64,000 nt of DNA from Myrica gale (Eukaryota; Streptophyta; Magnoliopsida; Fagales; Myricaceae): the NCBI GenBank assembly GCA_963930655.1, contig OZ005605.1, forward strand, positions 20,653,501-20,717,500, written 5' to 3'. Below, one piece after another: positions 56,922 through 64,000 of this stretch (position 1 is its first letter; each line of letters begins with the position of its first letter). The notes beneath the pieces are model-generated. The model made no database searches, was not told where the DNA came from, and saw only the letters and a program-made list of their open reading frames with translations. Both the position numbers and the translations under genes were made by a program.

Positions 56922-59846
56922 TTTCACTGTTACTAAACTAAAACCGTCCTGCTTGGCTGCTGAGAAAGTTCGGAAATTTAATACAATATGAACGGTCCAA
57001 TTACATAAACCTAACTTAGTTTGACTTAAACTTCCCCATTTCCAGAAAGAAACATACAAAGAGTAAGTTTCGACTTTCGAGAACACAATTTCTCCCCTCT
57101 TCTCTATTTTCTCAGCTATCAAGAAACAAGAGTTTTATCCGAAGGAGAAAGTCCAACAGAATAATAAACAGCAAGCTTTCTGATTACATACTATTATACT
57201 AGTTTAACTTCAATTTCCCATGTCTAGAAAGAAACAAAGCCAAAATAACAAATTTGCTTTAATTTCCTGTGTTCCCTGGGCTTTCGATCCGAAGGAGAAC
57301 AAAACTTTGTCCTGGATTCGAATGGATGAGAAAGGAAAAGAAAAAGGAAACAAAGGTTAAAAGTGAGCGGGAAAAGTGAAAAACCTGAGAAAGAATTCGA
57401 GACCTTTTTTGGCTCTCTAATCTCTGAGAAGTTTCGACGAAGTGTCGACGAATTTTCGCTGACAAACGCTTTCTGCAATTACTCCGAAGGCTCTCCTCCT
57501 TTGACCCAGTGCTCACAGCGACGGCTCCAACAGTAGCGAATCTCTGAGTGGGGGGTGGACGGTGGGCTGAGATCTTCGGGAGCAGGGGATCGGCAAATCT
57601 GGACCATTAAATTGCGGAAATTGGAAATCTACTCAATTTTTTTAATACGACCCAGTCCCAGCATGTGATGTATTGGGGAGATAGTTTCGTCTGTGGACGA
57701 GTACTGCAGAGTAGGCATGCGCTGGTGCTAGCGGCCGTTCATTTGGAATTATATTAATTTAATTAATTTAACTCAAAATATTGTAATATTCTACTTATAT
57801 TGCACGAAATAATTTAGAAAAAAAGTAAAAAATCTATACCTATAAATTAGACTTTACTATGTTAGTTAAATATCAAATCTAAGACTGACTTGACTCGTGT
57901 GATTTAAGGGTTGTACACTTGTACTGATTTAAAGTTTATCAATATATTAGGCGTGTTGATTCCATAGAAGTATCAAATTGGATTTCTCTCCGTCACCTAA
58001 AAAAATATTCAAATCTTCTAATTGAGTTAATATTATAATAATTAATTATTAAGTACATTTTTATTTAGGGTATGTTAATTTGTAAAAGTATTATAAAATA
58101 CAAATGTATTCAATAAAATTTACAAAATTAATATCCAAAATATCAAAAATTCATACACAAATATCAATATCTTTTACACAATCTTCAACAATTTATCACG
58201 CAAATTTTAGTACTTTTTTTTAAAAAAATTATAACAAATATGATTTATCTATATTTTTTGAACCTAACTTCAATCTCTATCTACACTTTTTTTACAAATT
58301 CCAATAAAAAATTAAATATCTTTAAAAAAATTCATCAACTTTTACACAAAAACTTATAAAAATTTTAATCTACATAATATTCACAATTCTATCAAAATCT
58401 TAAAAATCTTACCATTTTTTTTTTGGAAAACCGACATCCCTTACTTTTCTTACTACACAAACTAACATTTCTTTACGTATATCTTTAGTCATACGTATTA
58501 TTTAAATTCAAACACGGCCCTTTAGCTAAGATTGAGTCCATGCTTTATAGTAAGTGGGATATGTGAGCGAAATATCTGACCCATTGAACACGTACACAAA
58601 ATATCCCAACACTCAGACTGAAGGTATTGATGCATGTATTCGTAGTAGCATTCATGCATCGTAATCACAAGCCCAATCGAACAAGAAGTTACGAGACGGG
58701 ACATGAACTACTAGAAGCTGCCACAACTTCGTGGGCTCCACTAATTTCAGACTCAAAACCTCTTTGAGACACATTGCGACAACGCGGTTTCTTTCTGCTC
58801 CGTCCTATGACTGAGAATTGACCCCTCGACGCACCTTCAGTTTCTTTCTACGAGGAAATAGTTACAAGTAGTTGTGATATTTTTTTTAAGAATTTTGAGT
58901 TTGTTTGAAAAAAAAAGGAGGGTTTGACTTTTTATGTAGTTTCTAAAAAATTGTGAAAATTTAAGAATATCTAATTATGAAATTATTTTTATTAAAAATT
59001 AAAGAGAGAATATATGATGTAATTTTTTTATTATAAAAATATTAAAATTGGTGTGAAAATGTGTTAAAATTTGTCATTTTAATGTAAAAAAAAATTAATT
59101 TTTTGAAATATTTTTTAAGAAATGACTCCAAAATAGTTTGGCAAAAACAGCTGAGCTCTGGGACGAGTTTACTGCGCGGACAATCAAGTTTTTCTTCTTG
59201 TCGCCTAGAAAAAAAAAACACCAGTTTTTCTTCTTCTCTTTTGGTTGTATCTAAATGATAGAAGTCGTCCACCAAAACTTTATGGCTATGCCTTTGCTTC
59301 AAAACTATCGTTCAATTGCTCTATCACCCTCCGTTCAATTGCTGTCAATGAAAACAAACCACCAATCACACTCACCTGGTAATTTCCTAACTGCAACGTC
59401 CCCTAATAATGCACGAGGCCTTGACCATCAGGCATCAGAGAAGTCCAGCATGCGCACAACTATTCTTTGAAACTGATTTTTACGCATAAACAAAAAAGGC
59501 CAATATATAACTAGAAGTCTAGATCAATCATCCATACAGATAACGCACGATATACAACTCAGCATAACCTTAATTAAAAGAACAGCATTGTCAGGCTAAA
59601 AGTATAACCATTTTCCCTTTACATGGGAAAAAAACATCCACTTGGACCCTATTGAATATAGGCTCACTATGCAAAACAGATCTAATGACAAATGTTTTGC
59701 ATATAACCAGGTCCGTGGCTCGAGTATCAGATATGAGAACTTCTACACTAACCAAAAATCCACGCTGTTCAGCAGAAGTTCTCAGCAGCCAAAGCCATGA
59801 AACATATGGTAAGTCAATAGCTGAACCGGTTAATCCAGACGGACAG
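56922..59846. other. CBP60 upstream region
   Basis: 57000-57560 is probably the CBP60 leader and promoter on the minus strand (frames at 57224-57516 look like leader shadows). 58860-59110 is plain AT-rich DNA. The frame at 59255-59470 is unrecognised; the DNA before 59846 is likely the 3' UTR of the Nol12-type gene. Confidence 0.4.
58068..58440. repeat. AT-rich MITE-like repeat
   Basis: Shares with 11505-11885 several blocks in the same order (TTTACAAA..CCAATAAA..CAACTTTTACACAAA..AATCTACATAA..ATTCACAATT..AAAAATCTTAC). No usable termini. Confidence 0.55.
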
Positions 59847-61989
59847 CTAAGTCCTCTTTTTGTTCTTTTTCTTTCCCTTCTTTTTGTCTCTTTTACTTTG
59901 TGGCTTTGGCCGTGATTTTGGTTTTGTATCTCTCTTGAATGCTTTGCTCTTATTCACAGGCACATTGTGCTTCTTATCAGCTCCTGTAGAGTGAGGCACT
60001 GCTGCTTCCTTCGTGTTGTCGATTGTATAGATCTCCTCTTCATGAGAGAGTTCACTGGTTGTCACTGTGACTTTCATGTTGCCATCATCGTATGTTTTTG
60101 TCCCTTTAAAGAATAATGAGAGCACAACCCAAGTGTTAAGTGAGTGAACCGCAAAAACATAAAGAGACACCAGACATAAAGCTTCCATACCAATATATAA
60201 TACTCCAAACAAATTTAAATCCAGTATTTGTTTTCTTCTCTTAGAGAGAGGGAGAGAAAAAAGCGAAAGGGGGGGGGGAGTGCTACAGTGAATCAGCACA
60301 ACTAGCACACAGTTAGCGCATGGAGAGGGGATACAATGTGGCAGTAGTGTCAACATATTCACACTGCACCCTTTAACCTTCTTACTATTGAATTAAGAAA
60401 AGATGTGGTTATGGCAGGTTAAGTCTCACAAATTTTCCCCATTCGAAAGTGCTTCTCCCAAGCCAGTTTGCTAATATCAGAATGATATCATATGGTAGAT
60501 ATAAACCCAGAAAAGAGAACACGTATCACCGTTTGGATCTTCCACTGAACTGCCATATCAAGAAACCCACTGATCCATTGAACACCTGACAAGCGAACCT
60601 GGCAGCCCAAAAGTTCTGGATGCATGTTCATAATGACAATTGACACATACAATTAACCAATACATGTTTGAATTGTGTGGTTTGGGGAGTTCGAAAAATA
60701 CCTGAAATGGATGCAATTGGCTCATTTTCTTCATCCTCTTCTTCGCACTCATCATTTTCAGCTGAACCATTGATTGGTGGAGCTCCACCATAGACCAGTT
60801 CTCTTTCCAGTTTCCTCTGCAACATTTGTTAGATACCAGGATACAATTAGTAAAACTTGAAAGTGAATTGGCAACCTGGAATTTCTTTTGGAGTACCATT
60901 AGTGATACAAATATGATTACATTATTTAAACAATGGACTTCTGAAGACCACAAGACATGTATTGATAGCAATAGTAAGGACTAAGTTACTCTGTCACGAC
61001 CTTTGTGGCCCTCTCCCCTCTTCATTTTATGTCAATATCCTCGAAAGATCTTTCCATGGAAAATACTGCGAGGCTTTTAGTACCCAAAATGCCCCATAGG
61101 TTGAAGCCCGTTCATTACAGTAGCCTTAGATAAGTTTGACAGTTTCAATGTTAAAAACACTAAAGAAATGGCGAATTATGGCTTTATACTTCATTGACTC
61201 ATGCCAATTCTAAAGTGGCGGTGGGTTCACAAATTAAAATGAGATTATGCACAAAGTTAGGCCTTCTAACAGATTCTTATCACACATCCCAATTACACTG
61301 CCATCGTTGTGTAGCTTTCTTATAGACCAAGATCTTTCAATCGACTGCTTACAACCCACATAGAGAGCAATATTTAAGTCCAACCACCTTAACATAAGCA
61401 GCATGTTAACTAGTATTAAAAACTCTATCCCCAAAAAGTAAATATTGAGGCTTTTGATTGACAATAAGTGCACTGTTAGACAAAAATAACATAGAGATTT
61501 CTTACGCTGCCGAAAATTTGAACAGCTTTTACATGATAACATAGGCTTGTATATATTGTAACGAAAATAAAATGCAGTACGGGTGTCTTAAGTTCGAAAC
61601 AAAAGAGAACCTTTTTGCGGTTCTCAATACGCTTTCGCCTTTGCACCTCCTCTTGCTGCTTCTGGGCTTCCTTTCTCCTTTTCTTCTTCCTCTTATGAAA
61701 CCCACCCACATAATCCCTTCTCATACCAAAAACCCCAAAAAATTAGAGACGAACATACATTACCCATTCTCAAACTTCCAAACCACCAAAAACATAACGG
61801 AAATCGTCAGGGTTTAGTTTAAAAATAGTACCTGAGATCTTTCTCGTTGAAAGCGACGGAAAGAGCTTTGTTCTTGAGAGCCCTCTTTCTTATGTGGCGG
61901 CCTCGGGGGCGTGCGACCTCGCCTACTTCCTCTTCGATTTCTTCTGCCATTGGAGCCTCGAGATTCCGGGAACTCGCTCTGGAGTTCAT
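59847..61989 (-). CDS. Nol12/Rrp17-type ribosomal RNA-processing protein
   Basis: Four exons on the minus strand: 61832-61989, 61611-61716, 60702-60816, 59847-60103; 211 residues. The family signature runs across exons 1-3: RPRGRHIRKRALKNKALSVA, FNEKDLRDYVGGFHKRKKKR, RKEAQKQQEEVQRRKRIENR and ELVYGG, followed by an acidic stretch (DECEEEDEENE) and a Lys-rich tail. Yeast Rrp17 is a 5'-3' exonuclease needed for 60S ribosome assembly and its animal relative is Nol12; a nucleolar role is inferred. The exon 2 acceptor was set at 61717 because it restores the conserved DLRDYVGGF; one three bases earlier in the transcript would add an arginine. The start may instead be 61950 (MAEEIEEE) or 62091. Confidence 0.85.
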
Positions 61990-62261
61990 TTGGGCTTTTG
62001 CTGCTATTCTGTATCGCTTTTTATTCGGGTTCGGGTCACTTGATGTTCGATGGCGCGTTTGATTTGGGGAAAGATCTAACATCCAGCCCACATGAGCTTT
62101 CTGTGGTTCGCATTCAGAAACCCAATGCCAAAAATTAGGCTGTTGATGTAATGTGTCGCCCGTAAGGTGCCAGTCTAATTATTGGGAGGTTGTTTTTTTA
62201 TAAAATCGACATATTAAGCTTGAGTCATATGTACATAGCCACATGAGATTGCTAATATTAA

Positions 62262-62442
62262 GGCTGCGTTTGTGTTGTAAAATTTTACACCCTCTAAAAT
62301 TTTAACACAATAGAATATTACAATATAATATCTCTCTCCCCCATCAAATCATTACTTTTCACTGTAAAAAATATAAAAAATTACCTCTCTTCACTTTTTT
62401 ACTAAACTCAATACCTAAAATTTTACAAAACAAACTCACCCA
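62262..62442. mobile_element. PIF/Harbinger-like MITE ('GCGTTTGTG' family)
   Basis: Starts GGCTGCGTTTGTGTTG and ends AACAAACTCACCCA, flanked by TAA (62259-62261 and 62443-62445). Same family and orientation as 29065-29262. Confidence 0.8.
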
Positions 62443-62555
62443 TAAGTTTTAGACTTATAGCGCATCGGGTTGTGAGGTCGATTCTGTACGTAGCACATAA
62501 GGATCCACCTTAGGTTTAAGCCAGACTAACTTAAACTCTCTTTTTTTCTTTTTTG

Positions 62556-63333
62556 CTTAATATAAATGGCAATCCTTGAAGTTTTACCTTTTTTCAATAT
62601 GGTCTTATGTTTAATTTGTACCACACAAGTCTTTGGAGTTGGACCTTTTTTCCACAATATGATCCCTGAAATTTAATTTGTATCACACAAGTCTATGAGC
62701 TTTTTCCTTTATTTTCTGAAGTCCTTCTGTCAACTCTCTCCTTAATAGAGAACTTCAACGCGGTTGTCGAACTCCATATCATCTCCTCTAATAACACTAC
62801 ACATGTCCAAATTTCACGTTAACATGCCTGATAATCCACTTGCTTGTAACGTCCTCGCGACACGTCAGCTTCAATTTTTTTACCTCTGACATCACCCAAG
62901 TACTCACTATCACCATTTCACGTAGTCCCATTACCACCAATGTCATCCACACAAATATGTGTATTGGTGAGCGGCAATGGAGGTGAAGGAAGAGAAAGGG
63001 TGAAAAAATTGAAGCTGGTGTGTCGCGGGGATGAGACAAACATGTGGATTATCTGGCGTGATGACGTGAAATCTAAACGTGTGTAGCGTTATTATAGGAG
63101 CTAATATAGAGTCTGGCAGCCACATTAAAATTCTACGTTAAGAAGCTGGGCCGGAGTTGACAGAAGGACTTAAAAAAATGAAGGAAAAAACTCATGGACT
63201 TGTGTGGTACAAATTAAAACTCTAAGATCATTGTAAAAAGGCGAAACCCAGTATACTTGTGTGATACAAATTAAATTCTATGAACCATATTAAAAAAAAA
63301 AGTCAAATCCCAAGGACGGCCAGCTATATTAAG
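62556..63333. mobile_element. Large foldback element
   Basis: About 780 bp with arms of roughly 180-200 bp: CTTAATATAAATGGCAATCC at the left matches the complement of the right end (CTATATTAAG), and ACTTGTGTG(G/A)TACAAATT blocks near 62616, 62674 pair with complements near 63198, 63258. TTGACAG-AGGACTT near 63157 pairs with AAGTCCTTCTGTCAA near 62719. The loop (about 62760-63130) has no recognised gene. No duplication was seen. Confidence 0.8.
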
Positions 63334-63958
63334 GCATTTTTTTAATGTAACGTGTCATATGAGTGCCCACGTTATTTACAGAAGTTTTGTAGCAGTTTCC
63401 ATGTCGAGTTGAGTAGATTATGTGAAGATTGTCAACTCGACTCAACAACCACTACCCACGAGGAACTGAGTATTCGACGTATCATTAATCATCTCATATT
63501 GGTCTTAGTTATGTGCTGACACGTTATCATCAAGAATGAGAAACGACGTCGTAACAACATATAACAGATGAGAACAAACAGCTGCTCTCGTACCTTAACA
63601 ATCAAGAGAATAATCGAAGGTGGTAACTTGGAACTTCCCCCTTCGGGAGCTCCAGAACCTCTTTTATCTTCCCCGCCCCGTCATCTCCTTTCAATGGCGC
63701 ATTAAATTGTTTCCAAACTGTGTCGTATTTAATTTGATCTTTTCGCTATCCAATTAGCCACAGCCGCCAAAAGCGTGTGTGACTGTCAGAATCTTCCTTG
63801 AGTGGATTGCGGGGATTGACGTTGAACTCGCGTTCTCTATCACTATCAGTCTGGAACCCGGTTCTTCAACTAACATAAAATCGAATCGGGTTTTCCCTCC
63901 GTCACTATAAGTAAAACTGGAGATAGCACAGCGTTGAAGAGGACGACTCGACCCAGAA

Positions 63959-64000
63959 ATGGAACATCTCGAAAACCGACTTCTCGACCCAGTAACGAGC
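63959..64000 (+). CDS. Start of an unrecognised gene, cut by the window edge
   Basis: ATG at 63959 opens a frame of 14 codons (MEHLENRLLDPVTS) that runs off the window without a stop. The leader is GC-richer than the spacer and the context (CAGAAATGG) suits a plant start. The fragment is too short to name a family. Confidence 0.4.
   Translation, partial: MEHLENRLLDPVTS

Larger units (their letters stand above)
61990..63958. other. Divergent spacer filled by mobile elements
   Basis: Lies between the start of the Nol12-type gene (-) and the partial gene at 63959 (+). It holds a MITE at 62262 and a large foldback at 62556. The last 600 bp (63334-63958) should include the promoter of the partial gene; no motif was assigned. 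Confidence 0.5.

Noticed and set aside
57224..57516. Minus-strand frames of about 85 codons upstream of CBP60
   Set aside because: They overlap each other in different frames and lie in the expected CBP60 leader; no protein family seen.
7902..61989. A functional gene cluster or new pathway
   Set aside because: The six genes belong to unrelated processes and plant genomes rarely group genes by pathway; conserved order is the simpler explanation.

Overview
This is nuclear DNA from a flowering plant, almost certainly a eudicot. The genes have many short exons with GT/AG introns, the spacers are AT-rich, and plant-type transposable elements are dense (Sirevirus-like Copia and Gypsy LTRs, a TRIM, a plant L1-type LINE, and hAT, Mutator and PIF/Harbinger-like MITEs). 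I saw no rRNA, CRISPR or bacterial operon structure. The species cannot be named from the sequence.

Layout. 1-7.9 kb is a transposon graveyard: a hAT-like element with a Mutator-like MITE inside it, a GC-rich foldback element, a solo Copia LTR split by three later insertions, and two abutting ACCGG-rich hAT MITEs whose target duplications overlap. 7.9-8.7 kb (-) is an F-box gene of the FBS1 type. 12.6-18.5 kb (-) is a 14-exon WD40 gene for the telomerase Cajal body protein TCAB1/WRAP53 family. 19.6-24.1 kb (-) is a 10-exon bifunctional FMN phosphatase/riboflavin kinase (FHY). 24.1-30.0 kb is a spacer with a duplicated piece of an FHY intron and a long-inverted-repeat Mutator-like element. 30.0-47.7 kb (+) is a 19-exon APC4 gene; its sixth intron holds a 4.9-kb LINE. 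49.3-56.9 kb (-) is an 8-exon CBP60 calmodulin-binding transcription factor. 59.8-62.0 kb (-) is a 4-exon Nol12/Rrp17-type rRNA-processing protein. At 63,959 an unrecognised gene starts (+) and runs off the window.

I assembled the exons of the six complete genes by hand from both strands. Every splice junction used keeps the frame, and the protein lengths (187, 437, 387, 775, 635 and 211 residues) fit the families. The genes act separately (protein turnover, telomerase RNP, flavin cofactors, cell-cycle ubiquitination, immunity and growth transcription, ribosome assembly) and do not form a pathway. From memory, the order F-box / WD40 / FHY / APC4 resembles Arabidopsis chromosome 4 near At4g21470-At4g21530, so part of the window is probably an old conserved block.

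I found no new enzymatic or defence system. The unusual material is structural: precisely datable nested insertions with intact target duplications, a Mutator-like MITE family that hit the same 9-bp site twice, hAT MITEs carrying an internal 31-bp minisatellite, and an endonuclease-less LINE with a 17-bp target duplication.
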